Positions 1 through 8,134 of a DNA stretch of 26,288 nucleotides are shown in pieces. Every line of letters begins with the position of its first letter. Position 1 is the stretch's first letter. The notes under the pieces are model-generated. The model did no database searches, was not told where the DNA came from, and was given only the letters and a program-made list of their open reading frames with translations. The stretch comes from an uncultured Collinsella sp. (GTDB lineage: Bacteria > Actinomycetota > Coriobacteriia > Coriobacteriales > Coriobacteriaceae), in assembly GCA_902470065.1 (NCBI GenBank), contig CABRFA010000013.1, forward strand, positions 1 to 26,288, given 5' to 3'. Both the position numbers and the translations under genes were made by a program.

Positions 1-19
1 CGGTGGCCCCCGCAAACGC

Positions 20-62
20 AAAAAGGGCGCACGACCATCGCAACGGTCGTGCGCCCTTTTTT
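20..62 (-). terminator. Rho-independent terminator, probably bidirectional
   Basis: A perfect 16-bp inverted repeat (arms 21-36 and 45-60, 8-nt loop) has an A-tract on its left and a T-tract on its right, so it can end transcription in both directions. It sits directly beyond the stop codon (63-65) of the minus-strand GGDEF gene and would also stop any plus-strand transcript entering from outside the window. Confidence 0.9.
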
Positions 63-1205
63 CTAGCGTATCTGGGCGCCGGCTTTCTTTTTCTCGGCCT
101 TGACGCGGTAGAGTTCCTCGTCGGCAGCGCGAAGCAAGTCTTGCCAGGTATCGACGCCATCACCAACCCGTGCGTAGCCGATGGACATCCGCAACAGATA
201 CGGAACCTCGGCGCGCGCGAGCTCGTCGTTAATCGCCGAACACAGATCTATGATGTCCTGTTCCGCTGCTGCCTTTTGGAGCACCACGAACTCATCGCCA
301 CCATAACGTGCAATAAAGCCACCAGACGCCGAGCAGACTTCTTTGAGCGCAGCGGATATGACCTGAAGAGCGTGGTCGCCCTCCACATGCCCATAGCGAT
401 CGTTAATCTGCTTAAAGCCGTCGGCGTCCATCATGAGCAGATACACATCTTCGGCCTGATCCACATTTGAGAAGAGCGACAGCATATAGGTCTCAAAACG
501 GTTGCGATTGTTGAGGCCAGTCAACGGGTCGGTCGAGATGAGTTGCTCCCGGCAGATGATATAGAGCAGCAACATGCTAATCATTATGCCGACACAAAGG
601 CCAGGCACCGAGTATACGATCTGAAAGGTACCGCCCACCAGGGCCGGAATGGCGAAAAATGCCAAGGTTCGATAGATAGCCTTCGTCTGCAGGCTCTCGA
701 CCCTGCGAGATTGCACAAACGCATGCAGGGACGTATGTATAACGTAACAGTAGCTGACAATGGGCTGGATCATATAGGCAAAGCCGCGACGATACACGCC
801 CTGCGAATCGATATAGAACAAGGCGTGCGTCCAGTAACTGGTAAAAGCCAGCACGACCACCAGAGCCGTAGGCAACGTTACAAGCACCACCCTATAGCGC
901 GAGGTCACAAGGCGAGAGCCCTGCATCGTCTCGGAATAGATAAACCAAATGAGACACGCGATGGCAAAGAGCGAAAACGAAACCGCGTTGGAAATCCAGT
1001 TGGCAGCAATACCCAACGTGCCGTCCGCACCATCCGAAAGCGTCCAGATCATATCGAATAATATGTACGCGGCAGAGGTGTAGCCAAGCATGCTAAACAA
1101 TAGCTGCAGGGTGCTCGAGAACAAGGAGCGACGACTTCGCGCGGCAAGCCCGATAAGAACAATCATGCATAGCAGGAATATCTCAATCTTGAGTGCCTTA
1201 ACCAC
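63..1205 (-). CDS. Membrane GGDEF-domain protein (putative diguanylate cyclase)
   Basis: The product probably makes the second messenger cyclic di-GMP from two GTP at the membrane. The first 220 or so residues hold about six or seven hydrophobic segments. The C-terminal 155 residues form a GGDEF domain with the opening motif DPLTGLNNR, the metal-site segment MMDADGFKQINDRYGH and an intact RYGGDEF signature near residue 305, followed by SIGYA. The RxxD inhibitory site usually five residues before GGDEF is absent, so classical product inhibition is not expected. I chose the GTG at 1205 because an AAGGGA ribosome site lies about 9 nt upstream; a TTG at 1223 in the same frame would add six residues. 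No EAL or HD-GYP phosphodiesterase is seen in the window. The gene is transcribed alone between two terminators. The ligand of the membrane sensor part is unknown. Confidence 0.9.
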   Translation of the reverse strand: MVKALKIEIFLLCMIVLIGLAARSRRSLFSSTLQLLFSMLGYTSAAYILFDMIWTLSDGADGTLGIAANWISNAVSFSLFAIACLIWFIYSETMQGSRLVTSRYRVVLVTLPTALVVVLAFTSYWTHALFYIDSQGVYRRGFAYMIQPIVSYCYVIHTSLHAFVQSRRVESLQTKAIYRTLAFFAIPALVGGTFQIVYSVPGLCVGIMISMLLLYIICREQLISTDPLTGLNNRNRFETYMLSLFSNVDQAEDVYLLMMDADGFKQINDRYGHVEGDHALQVISAALKEVCSASGGFIARYGGDEFVVLQKAAAEQDIIDLCSAINDELARAEVPYLLRMSIGYARVGDGVDTWQDLLRAADEELYRVKAEKKKAGAQIR

Positions 1206-1270
1206 TAGACGCCATCCCTTCAATATCCGAATGGTCAGAATCGCCCAATTCGAATCAGGGCAATAAACAC

Positions 1271-1295
1271 CCCTTTACTCCGCAGGGGTAAAGGG
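1271..1295. promoter_or_regulatory. Inverted repeat upstream of the GGDEF gene
   Basis: CCCTTTAC (1271-1278) and GTAAAGGG (1288-1295) form an 8-bp inverted repeat with a 9-bp spacer. It lies between the permease terminator and the GGDEF start. Its geometry fits a dimeric repressor operator or a weak hairpin in the leader. No clear sigma-70 promoter could be assigned next to it. Confidence 0.35.
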
Positions 1296-1306
1296 AATCA
1301 TAGCAA

Positions 1307-1348
1307 AGCGCCCGAACATCACTGCAAAACAGTTTCTGTTCGGGCGCT
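1307..1348 (-). terminator. Terminator of the KdgT-type permease gene
   Basis: A 12-bp perfect stem (arms 1307-1318 and 1337-1348) encloses a loop that can itself fold (ACTG at 1321-1324 with CAGT at 1330-1333). Read on the minus strand it follows the permease stop by about 45 nt and is followed by TTGCTAT, a short T-rich tail. It separates the permease from the GGDEF gene on the same strand. Confidence 0.65.
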
Positions 1349-1394
1349 CGGACGGCGCGAATTGCACGCCGGAATCAATTATCGGTAACGGCCG

Positions 1395-2417
1395 TTACTC
1401 GCCATCGATGTCGGTCGCGACGGCCTCCTCGATGGCCTCGACACCGGCAGGCGACAGGTCCTCCTTGCCCTGGCAGAACTTCTTGTCGACCCAGCCGGTC
1501 AGAATCGGAGCCATGATTGCCGTGATGATAACGGCAGTGGCGATCTGGGCGTACGCGGTGGGCGCAAGCTCGGCGTAGCGCGGCGCGACCTCGGCGAGAG
1601 CAACCGGCGTGGTCATAGCCGTGCCGGCGATGGTGGAACAAGCCACGGCAGCCTTGCCGTTACCACCGCACAGGCGCTCGAACGCAAAGGTGATGGGACC
1701 GACGACAAACAGCGTGACAAGGCCCAGCAAGATGCCGGAAATACCACCGGCGATGAAGCTCGAAAGGCTCATGGACGCACCGAGCTGAAAACCAATTACA
1801 GCGATTGCGGGATTGGCGCCGGGAACCAGCAGGTTCTTGATAAACGGGAACAGGTTGCCCAGAACCATGCCGATAACGAGCGGCAAAATGGAGCCGATGA
1901 TAGTACCGACAGGGATGTTGGCAAGACCCGAAACACCAAGGATGATCATCGTGACGGCGGGGCCGGCCGTAAAGAACAGGATACCGACGGCGCCCTGCTC
2001 GGACTCATCGCCGAACTCGCCCATGATGCCCGTATAGAGCGCCATGTTGCAAAACGTAATGCCGCCGATGATAGACACGGAGCTCAGACCCAGGAAGTTG
2101 TCGTTAAAGAAATATGCCACGCCTAGGCCGAGAGCCGCTGCGACGACCAGCTTGGGAATCAGCACGACGATACCGGTCTTGATGGCGCCCGGCGTGGACT
2201 TAAAGCTGATGCCGGCGCCCACGAACAGCAGGATCGCGGCGACGATGGTATTGGAGCCACCGCGGCAGGCAGCCGTAAAGAAGCCGCCGATCTCAAAAAC
2301 CTGCGGGCAGAAGGTGTTGAGCAAAAGACCGACGATCATCGGATAGATCATGATGTCACCCGGAATGCGCGGAACCTTGAATTTCTTTTGCTCGTTGGCA
2401 GTCGCTTCCTGTGCCAT
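1395..2417 (-). CDS. kdgT: 2-keto-3-deoxygluconate permease (KdgT family)
   Basis: This integral membrane carrier belongs to the KdgT family, which imports 2-keto-3-deoxygluconate, an intermediate of pectin and hexuronate breakdown, with protons. The 340 residues are close to the usual family length of about 325-340 and contain about ten hydrophobic segments. Family-like stretches include IPGDIMIYPMIVGLLLNTF near the N terminus, GGSNTIVAAILLFVGAGI and CSTIAGTAMTTPVALAEV. I chose the ATG at 2417 because a GGGGG ribosome site lies 4 nt upstream; an in-frame codon at 2447 would add ten residues without a clear site. A palindrome TGGTACCA lies about 70 bp upstream and could be regulatory. No KDG kinase, aldolase or pectinase gene is nearby, so the substrate is known only by family. 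Confidence 0.87.
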   Translation of the reverse strand: MAQEATANEQKKFKVPRIPGDIMIYPMIVGLLLNTFCPQVFEIGGFFTAACRGGSNTIVAAILLFVGAGISFKSTPGAIKTGIVVLIPKLVVAAALGLGVAYFFNDNFLGLSSVSIIGGITFCNMALYTGIMGEFGDESEQGAVGILFFTAGPAVTMIILGVSGLANIPVGTIIGSILPLVIGMVLGNLFPFIKNLLVPGANPAIAVIGFQLGASMSLSSFIAGGISGILLGLVTLFVVGPITFAFERLCGGNGKAAVACSTIAGTAMTTPVALAEVAPRYAELAPTAYAQIATAVIITAIMAPILTGWVDKKFCQGKEDLSPAGVEAIEEAVATDIDGE

Positions 2418-2567
2418 GAAACCCCCATTTCCGCTGACGCGGAACAAAAGCCCACGTCATGCTTTGCTACAGTAAAGTTTGACCATGGTACCAGAAGAAA
2501 TAGACCAGCTCGGTGAAAAATTCGACAAGTTGGGATGGAACGAGATTCGGCGCCCGCGACGCCACCC

Positions 2568-2891
2568 CTATATAAGGCTCAAGACAATATAGAGTACGAT
2601 GCCCGAGACGCAGCACCACAGCATCGATTTTGTCTTGACCGCCACGACCACGACGCCGACGGCCGCAATCCAGGGAACCAAGGCAGGCCAGAGTCCCGCG
2701 TCGAACGCGCCGGGGCTCACCAAGTCGTTGGCGACCAGCGCGGCAAAGGCAGCGGGCGGGATATAGCCCAGGGCCTCGGTAATGCGGGGCGACAGGGTCC
2801 GCCCGCGCAAGGCGAACGCCGGCGCGATGCGAAAGAACGCGATAGCAGCCCACGACGACAGCCACAGAACCAAGAACTCGTTAACGGGCAT
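2568..2891 (-). CDS. azlD: AzlD-family branched-chain amino acid transport subunit
   Basis: This is the small partner of the two-component exporter AzlCD, which moves branched-chain amino acids or their analogues out of the cell. The 107 residues match the family length of about 100-110 and show four hydrophobic segments. Typical features are FRIAPAFALRGR followed by a YIPPAAFAALV stretch. The start ATG at 2891 lies inside the end of azlC, an 11-base overlap that implies translational coupling. No terminator with a clear T-tract was recognised between its end and the permease gene that follows on the same strand, so some read-through is possible. Confidence 0.85.
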   Translation of the reverse strand: MPVNEFLVLWLSSWAAIAFFRIAPAFALRGRTLSPRITEALGYIPPAAFAALVANDLVSPGAFDAGLWPALVPWIAAVGVVVVAVKTKSMLWCCVSGIVLYIVLSLI

Positions 2892-3573
2892 CGCGGGCAC
2901 CTCTTCCGTCAAATACAGCATCGCACGCCAACGCAATGGCAATGCCGGCCACGACGCTTGCCGGCACGGCAATATTCGTGAGGCCCAAGAACTTGCATAC
3001 GGCGACGGACACCGCGCCCGAAACCGCCGCGACAACGTTGCCGCGCGACAGCCGCTGCGAAAAGAGCAGGCAGATAAAGAGCGAGGTGCAGACAAAGGCT
3101 GCAATGGCGGTGGGAACATCGACAACGGCGCCGACGATGGCGCCCATCGTACACGAAACGCCCCATGTTGCGATGAGGATCACGTTGAGCACGAAGGACT
3201 CGCGCGGGCCCCAATCCTCCCCTTCAACCAACTTGGCAAGCGAGATGCCATATGCCTCCTCGGTAAGTGTCGCGGCAACAGCCAGCGTCTGACGCTTCGA
3301 GGCACCCGTCAGATGCGGCGCGATCGATGCCGAGTAAAGCGCAAAACGCGAGGAGATGGCGGCAACGCTCGCGATAATCGAAGGTGCCGGTACGCCCGCC
3401 AGCCAAAGATTGCAGATCATAAACTGGCCGCTGCCCGTCACAAACGTGCTGCTCAGGGCAAAGACCATCCAGGGCTCCATTCCCGTCTGCCCCATGATCA
3501 TTCCGCACGGCGCGCCTATTGCAACATAGGTAAGCATCACCGGCCAGACGGTTCTAACGATTTTGAACACCAT
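2881..3573 (-). CDS. azlC: AzlC-family branched-chain amino acid permease
   Basis: This is the large subunit of the AzlCD exporter. The 230 residues agree with the family and carry its hallmark TGSGQFMICNLWLAG at about residues 47-61, an SSRFALYSASIAPHL stretch and several membrane helices. I chose the ATG at 3573 (MVFKIVRTVWPV), which gives the family length. An upstream TTG at 3642 would add 23 polar residues that do not look like part of the family. Upstream, about 125 bp separate it from the divergent HD-domain gene, so both promoters must lie there. No Lrp-type regulator gene, a common azlCD neighbour, is present. Confidence 0.88.
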   Translation of the reverse strand: MVFKIVRTVWPVMLTYVAIGAPCGMIMGQTGMEPWMVFALSSTFVTGSGQFMICNLWLAGVPAPSIIASVAAISSRFALYSASIAPHLTGASKRQTLAVAATLTEEAYGISLAKLVEGEDWGPRESFVLNVILIATWGVSCTMGAIVGAVVDVPTAIAAFVCTSLFICLLFSQRLSRGNVVAAVSGAVSVAVCKFLGLTNIAVPASVVAGIAIALACDAVFDGRGARDAR

Positions 3574-3699
3574 ACGCTTCTCATCCTGACAAGGTCTCCG
3601 AGCCGCATGTAGCGATACGGCAGAATCATCATCCGACAGCAACCGAGTTCACCTACAATTGCCACCGGATCGAAAGACACAACTTTTTAGGAAGTCATT

Positions 3700-4512
3700 A
3701 TGACAGCTATCGATCGAGACCGGGCGCGCGCGGCCTTCAAAAGCTACACCGATGCCTACGACGCCACCAACCCACGCATCGCGCTCAAAATCGAGCATAC
3801 GTACCACGTGGCCGAGGCATGCGATGCCGTAGCGCGCGAGCAGGGCTGGTCGTCAGAAGATATTGACCTGGCATGGCTTTGCGGCCTGCTACACGATATG
3901 GGCCGCTTTGAGCAGCTGCGACGCTGGGACACCTTTAAGGACGCCGAGAGCATGAGCCATGCGGCGCTGGGCATCGAGGTCCTCTTTGGCGAGAATCCCG
4001 CCGATGCACCCGCCACGACAAACATCCGTGACTTTATCGAAACCGGTGCGCATGACGAGCTCATCCGAGCGAGCATCGCCTATCACAGCGACTTTCGCCT
4101 GCCGGCACAACTCGACGAGCGTACACGGTGCTTCTGCGATATCGTGCGCGATGGCGACAAGATCGACATTATGCGCACCATCGCCGACAGCACCGTCGAT
4201 ACCATCCTCAAGGTGGATGAGGACGCGTTTCTAGCCAGTCGCTTCTCGGTACCGACGCTTGCCGCCTTTGACGAGCATCGGTGCGTCGCGCGCGACGAGC
4301 GCAACGAGCCGGCGGACTACCTGGTGGGACTCATCTGCTTTATGTTTGAGCTCGTCTATCCAGCGAGCCGCACGCTGGCGCGCGAGCAGGGCGATATCTA
4401 CCGCCTGCTCGACGCGCCCTTTGGCATTACGCGGCCCTTTACCGACCCCGCCACGCAGGCGACTTGGAGCCGCCTTAAGGACGAGATGCGCGACTGGCTG
4501 GCGCGCGCCTAG
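3700..4512 (+). CDS. HD-domain metal-dependent phosphohydrolase
   Basis: This cytoplasmic protein of 270 residues has the HD-superfamily metal ligands in order: His33 or His36 in KIEHTYHV, the LLHDMGRF doublet (His65-Asp66), a further His near residues 117-129 and the late Asp in DGDKIDI (about 151-155). Family members hydrolyse phosphomonoester or phosphodiester bonds of nucleotides; the substrate here cannot be told from sequence. The C-terminal half (VLFGENP onward) is less conserved and may set specificity. The ATG at 3700 has an AGGA ribosome site 5-6 nt upstream. The gene is convergent with the Etf operon, and its TAG stop shares bases with the opposing stop in a CTAG palindrome (4509-4512), leaving no space for a terminator. 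Confidence 0.85.
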   Translation: MTAIDRDRARAAFKSYTDAYDATNPRIALKIEHTYHVAEACDAVAREQGWSSEDIDLAWLCGLLHDMGRFEQLRRWDTFKDAESMSHAALGIEVLFGENPADAPATTNIRDFIETGAHDELIRASIAYHSDFRLPAQLDERTRCFCDIVRDGDKIDIMRTIADSTVDTILKVDEDAFLASRFSVPTLAAFDEHRCVARDERNEPADYLVGLICFMFELVYPASRTLAREQGDIYRLLDAPFGITRPFTDPATQATWSRLKDEMRDWLARA

Positions 4513-5714
4513 CGCTCAAGCTGGGCCAGCAGTTCCTCGACGACCTCGACGGCATCGCCGACAACCTTGTACTGGGCAGCACCAAAGATGGGGGCATCCG
4601 GGTCCTCGTTGATGGCGATAATGCACTCTGCCCCACCGATGCCGGCAAGATGCTGGATGGCGCCCGAAACACCGATACTCACGAGAAGCTTGGGCGAAAC
4701 CGATACGCCGGTCTGGCCAATCTGATGGCGACACTCCAACCAGCCGGCCTCCACGACAGGTCGCGTGCAACCAAGCTCGGCTCCCAGAGCCTCGGCGAGC
4801 CTTCGCATCAGGGGCAGATTCTTCTTGGAGCCAATGCCGCGGCCCACCACGACCAAGCGCTCGGCATCGGCGATCGAGGCCTGCTGCCTCCACTCCTCGG
4901 CGGGAATCGAGATCTCGACACGAGCCTTAGCATCATCCGCAAGCGATATCTGGGTGATCGTGCCGGAGCGGTCGTAGTCAAAGTCGGGCGCTTTAAAGAT
5001 GCCGGGACGAACCGTTGCCATCTGGGGACGATGATTGGGGCAGACGATGGTGGCCATCAGGTTGCCGCCAAACGCCGGACGCGTCTGTTGCAGCAGCCCC
5101 GTCTCCGTATCCATCGAAAGTACGGTGCAGTCAGCCGTAAGGCCCGTCTGCAAGCGCACGGCAACGCCGGGTGCCAGTTCGCGGCCAAAAGCGGTCGCAC
5201 CGTATAGGATGGCCTCGGGTTTGCGTTCGGCTACCAAATCGCAGATCAAGCGGGCGTAGACCTCCGCATCGTTTTGGCGCAGGCACTCGTCGCGACAGGC
5301 CAGGACTTCGTCGGCGCCCGCGCAAACCAGATGCTCCAGGTCGCCGAGAGAACCCTCGGGACCCATACCGATCAGTGCCACCAGACGGCAGTCGCGAGCA
5401 TCGGCAAGCTCGCGGCCCTTGCCCATAAGCTCATAGGCAACGGGAGTCACCGTATCGTGCTCGTCGGTCTGCGCGAATACCCAAATGTCTCGATATGCAT
5501 CAAGGTCCACCGCACCAGCGGCCTCGTCACGCTCGATCGAGATAGCGTTGACAGGGCAGGCGTCGACGCACCCACCGCATAGGATGCAGCCGTCGGTTAC
5601 GCGGGCGCATCGGCTGGGTCGCTCGCCTTCCACTACGATGCCGCCCGAGGCACAGGCGCGAACGCAGCGACCGCAGCCGATACAGGCTTCGCTATCGATA
5701 ATCAGTCCGCTCAT
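4509..5714 (-). CDS. etfA: Electron transfer flavoprotein alpha subunit with N-terminal ferredoxin domain (LctC-like)
   Basis: This is the EtfA/FixB-type subunit that carries FAD and passes electrons between EtfB and the dehydrogenase. Residues 1-60 form a ferredoxin domain with two full Cys sets (C11, C14, C17, C21 and C43, C46, C49, C53), each suited to a [4Fe-4S] cluster. Residues of about 75-255 are the Etf nucleotide-binding fold. About 280-395 is the FAD-binding domain, with GRGIGSKKNL, SVSPKLLVSIGVSGAIQHL and INEDPDAPIF. An N-terminal ferredoxin on EtfA is characteristic of bifurcating complexes such as Acetobacterium LctC and CarE. The start ATG follows the etfB stop with no gap (TAGATG), so the two are coupled. 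It is the last gene of the operon. The exact electron partners are inferred. Confidence 0.93.
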   Translation of the reverse strand: MSGLIIDSEACIGCGRCVRACASGGIVVEGERPSRCARVTDGCILCGGCVDACPVNAISIERDEAAGAVDLDAYRDIWVFAQTDEHDTVTPVAYELMGKGRELADARDCRLVALIGMGPEGSLGDLEHLVCAGADEVLACRDECLRQNDAEVYARLICDLVAERKPEAILYGATAFGRELAPGVAVRLQTGLTADCTVLSMDTETGLLQQTRPAFGGNLMATIVCPNHRPQMATVRPGIFKAPDFDYDRSGTITQISLADDAKARVEISIPAEEWRQQASIADAERLVVVGRGIGSKKNLPLMRRLAEALGAELGCTRPVVEAGWLECRHQIGQTGVSVSPKLLVSIGVSGAIQHLAGIGGAECIIAINEDPDAPIFGAAQYKVVGDAVEVVEELLAQLER

Positions 5715-6530
5715 CTATGCCATCCCCTCGATAATCTTGGCAAGCTTTGCCGCCTGCTCGGACGCCGTCCCCTCAACGGCCTCGCACGTTTGGTCACGGT
5801 CGGGCACAAACGAGCGCACGACCTGTGTCGGCGACCCGGCAAGACCGCAACGCGCGGGGTCGGCGTTCACGTCGGCGGCACTGACCACGCGCACGTCCGC
5901 CTCCTCCGCCGCGCGAATACCGGCAATACTCGGCATACGCAACTGGCCAATCTCCTTGGCAGTCGTCATCGCGCACGGCATCTCAAGGTACACCGTCTCC
6001 TCGCCGGCATCGCATCCGTGAACGAGCGCCAGCGAGCCACAGGTCGTAAAGCCCGCGCTCTGCACGCAGCTCACGTCGGTCACGCAGGGAATATCAAAGG
6101 CACCGGCAAGCTCGGGACCAATCTGGGCCGTATCGCCATCCACCGCCATCTTGCCGCAGATGAGCAGGTCGAAGTCCTCGTCGAGCGCCTCGATGCCGCA
6201 CTTGAGGGCATAGGTGGTTGCCAGGGTATCGGCACCTGCAAAGGCGCGATCGGTCAGCAGCAGCGCATCGTCGGCGCCTCGAGCGATGCAGTCGCGCAGC
6301 AGCGACTCGGTCGCGGGGATGCCCATCGACACCACCGTCACGCGCACATCCATGCCAAAGCCGATAAAGTCGTCCTTCAGCGCCAGCGCGCATTCCAAAG
6401 CGCTCGCATCAAAGGGATTAATGACCGCCTGCTTGCCATCGCGCACGATGGTATTGGTCTTGGGGTCCATCTTGACCTCGGTGCTGCCCGGCACGGCCTT
6501 GACGCACACCACCATATGGAAATCGCTCAT
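5715..6530 (-). CDS. etfB: Electron transfer flavoprotein beta subunit (LctB-like)
   Basis: This EtfB/FixA-type subunit would bind the second flavin and, in bifurcating complexes, interact with NAD. Family marks are MVVCVKAVPGSTEVKMDP at the start, VINPFDASALECALALK, the LTDRAFAGADTLATTYAL stretch and CGKMAVDGDTAQIGPELA, which belongs to the flavin-binding loop. The length of 271 residues is normal. I prefer the ATG at 6530, which has GGGGG 9 nt upstream. A GTG at 6536 would overlap the preceding stop codon but leaves only about 3 nt to the ribosome site. It is the middle gene of the three-gene operon. The bifurcating role is inferred from its ferredoxin-fused partner and the dehydrogenase. 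Confidence 0.92.
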   Translation of the reverse strand: MSDFHMVVCVKAVPGSTEVKMDPKTNTIVRDGKQAVINPFDASALECALALKDDFIGFGMDVRVTVVSMGIPATESLLRDCIARGADDALLLTDRAFAGADTLATTYALKCGIEALDEDFDLLICGKMAVDGDTAQIGPELAGAFDIPCVTDVSCVQSAGFTTCGSLALVHGCDAGEETVYLEMPCAMTTAKEIGQLRMPSIAGIRAAEEADVRVVSAADVNADPARCGLAGSPTQVVRSFVPDRDQTCEAVEGTASEQAAKLAKIIEGMA

Positions 6531-6532
6531 CT

Positions 6533-8134
6533 TCACGCGCCCCCTTTCTGGACGAGCTCATCCAAGAGCTTCTCCGAAAACAGGTTACCGCGACCCAGCT
6601 GCCCGGCAGGATCGAGCTGGAGCTTGAGCCGCGCCGACTCGACCATGGCCTCGTGACCGTACATCGTCTCCAAGAAGCCCGCCTTGATCTTGCCGACGCC
6701 GTGTTCTGCGGAGACGGCACCGCCCATGGCCGTGACCTCGGAAGCCCACTGGGCAAAGAGTTCTGCGCCGCGGCGATAATCCTGTGCATCGCGCGGCAGA
6801 ATGTTCACATGCAGATGGTTGTTACCGATATGCCCCCAGGCGGCAGATTCAAGCCCACTTTCCGCCAGCGTGCGGCGATAGAGGGCGATAACATCGGCCA
6901 AGTGCGCGTTGGGCACCGACATGTCCGAACCCAGTTTGGTGATGGTGGGATCTATGCGGCGGCGCTCGTCGATGAGCATGTTGACGCTCTCGGGCACCGC
7001 ATGGCGGAAGAATCGCTGACACTCGCGATCGACCTCGGTGCGCGCGACCCATGTCGCATCGTCACTGCCGCCCGCAAGCTCCAGTACCCACCCCAAGTGA
7101 TACAGCTCCTCAGTCGCCTGGGCTTCGTCGTCGCAGTCGAGCTCCACGTAGACACAGACCTTGGCGTCTTTGTCGAGCGCAGGCAGCGAGGCAAACGCCG
7201 TCGACTGCTCGCGCTGGCGACGTAGAATATCCAGGGCGCCAGCATCGAAGTACTCGATGGCAGCCGCATGGGACAGGACGGGACGCACAGAATCGGTGAA
7301 GGACACGGCCTTGTCTTCGCTGTCGAAGAAGCAGCTCACGCCCCAAACGACCGCGGGTGCCACCTGCAGGGCAATCTCGAGTTCGGTGATGACACCGATT
7401 GTGCCACACGCACCGATAAACAGATCGATGGCATCCATATCGTCAGCAACGAAATAGCCCGAAGCATTTTTTGTCTTGGGCATGGTATAGCCGGGAAGAT
7501 CGAGCTCGAGTGTACGGCCCGCTGCCGTCACGAGCGACAGGTGGCGGCCCTGGGCAAAAGCCTCGCCGCGCCGAAACTCAAGCAAATCGCCATCAGCCAG
7601 CACGACGTGGAGTCCCGTGATATGTGGGCGCATGGGGCCGTAGGCGTAGCTGCGGGCACCGGAGGCGTTACATGCCGCCATGCCGCCCAGACAGGCAGAC
7701 GCCTCGGTGGGATCGGTGGGAAAAAACTGCTCGGGAGCCTCTTGGAACTCCTCGTAGGCCTCAAGCGATGCCTGGTCCCAACCAGCGGTCGGCAGCACCT
7801 TCTTGCTCAGCTGCTTGCGCAGCTCCGAGAGCACAACGCCCGGCTCCACGCGCAGCAGAAATTGGCCTTGTTCATCGCGGCGAAGGCCCAAATAGCGATT
7901 CATACGGGAAGTATTGAGGATATGCCCGCCGTGGGGCACGGCGCCGGCGGCAAGGCCGGTTCGGGCGCCCTGAACCGTTACCGGAACACGCTCGGCATGG
8001 AGCTTTTCCAAAATGGCACGGACCTCGTTTTCCGTTGTCGGAAACGAGATGCTCGAGGCCTCGCCCGATGCGCGAGATTCATCGCGGCCATACTCTTCGA
8101 ACTCGTCGGTGAAGGGTTTGATGGTTGCAGACAC
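6533..8134 (-). CDS. lctD: FAD-linked 2-hydroxyacid (lactate/glycolate-type) dehydrogenase, LctD-like
   Basis: This GlcD/Dld-type flavoprotein oxidises a 2-hydroxyacid, probably lactate, to the 2-oxoacid. The PCMH-type FAD domain spans about residues 25-235, with VQGARTGLAAGAVPHGG and the flavin-contact region TEASACLGGMAACNASGARS. The C-terminal FAD-oxidase domain follows, with HIGNNHLHVNILP and SAEHGVGKIK holding the usual His and Glu residues. At 533 residues it is somewhat longer than typical GlcD (about 460-500). A GTG start at 8134 is fixed by a very strong AAAGGGGGAG site 5 nt upstream. As first gene of a dehydrogenase-etfB-etfA operon it matches the Acetobacterium complex in which lactate oxidation by NAD is driven by reduced ferredoxin. 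Glycolate or another 2-hydroxyacid is possible as substrate. No lactate permease or racemase gene is adjacent. Confidence 0.9.
   Translation of the reverse strand: MSATIKPFTDEFEEYGRDESRASGEASSISFPTTENEVRAILEKLHAERVPVTVQGARTGLAAGAVPHGGHILNTSRMNRYLGLRRDEQGQFLLRVEPGVVLSELRKQLSKKVLPTAGWDQASLEAYEEFQEAPEQFFPTDPTEASACLGGMAACNASGARSYAYGPMRPHITGLHVVLADGDLLEFRRGEAFAQGRHLSLVTAAGRTLELDLPGYTMPKTKNASGYFVADDMDAIDLFIGACGTIGVITELEIALQVAPAVVWGVSCFFDSEDKAVSFTDSVRPVLSHAAAIEYFDAGALDILRRQREQSTAFASLPALDKDAKVCVYVELDCDDEAQATEELYHLGWVLELAGGSDDATWVARTEVDRECQRFFRHAVPESVNMLIDERRRIDPTITKLGSDMSVPNAHLADVIALYRRTLAESGLESAAWGHIGNNHLHVNILPRDAQDYRRGAELFAQWASEVTAMGGAVSAEHGVGKIKAGFLETMYGHEAMVESARLKLQLDPAGQLGRGNLFSEKLLDELVQKGGA

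Noticed and set aside
2485..2592. 35-codon plus-strand frame starting MVPEEIDQLGEKFDKLGW
   Set aside because: The composition is plausible, but there is no ribosome site and it runs into the 3' end of azlD on the other strand.
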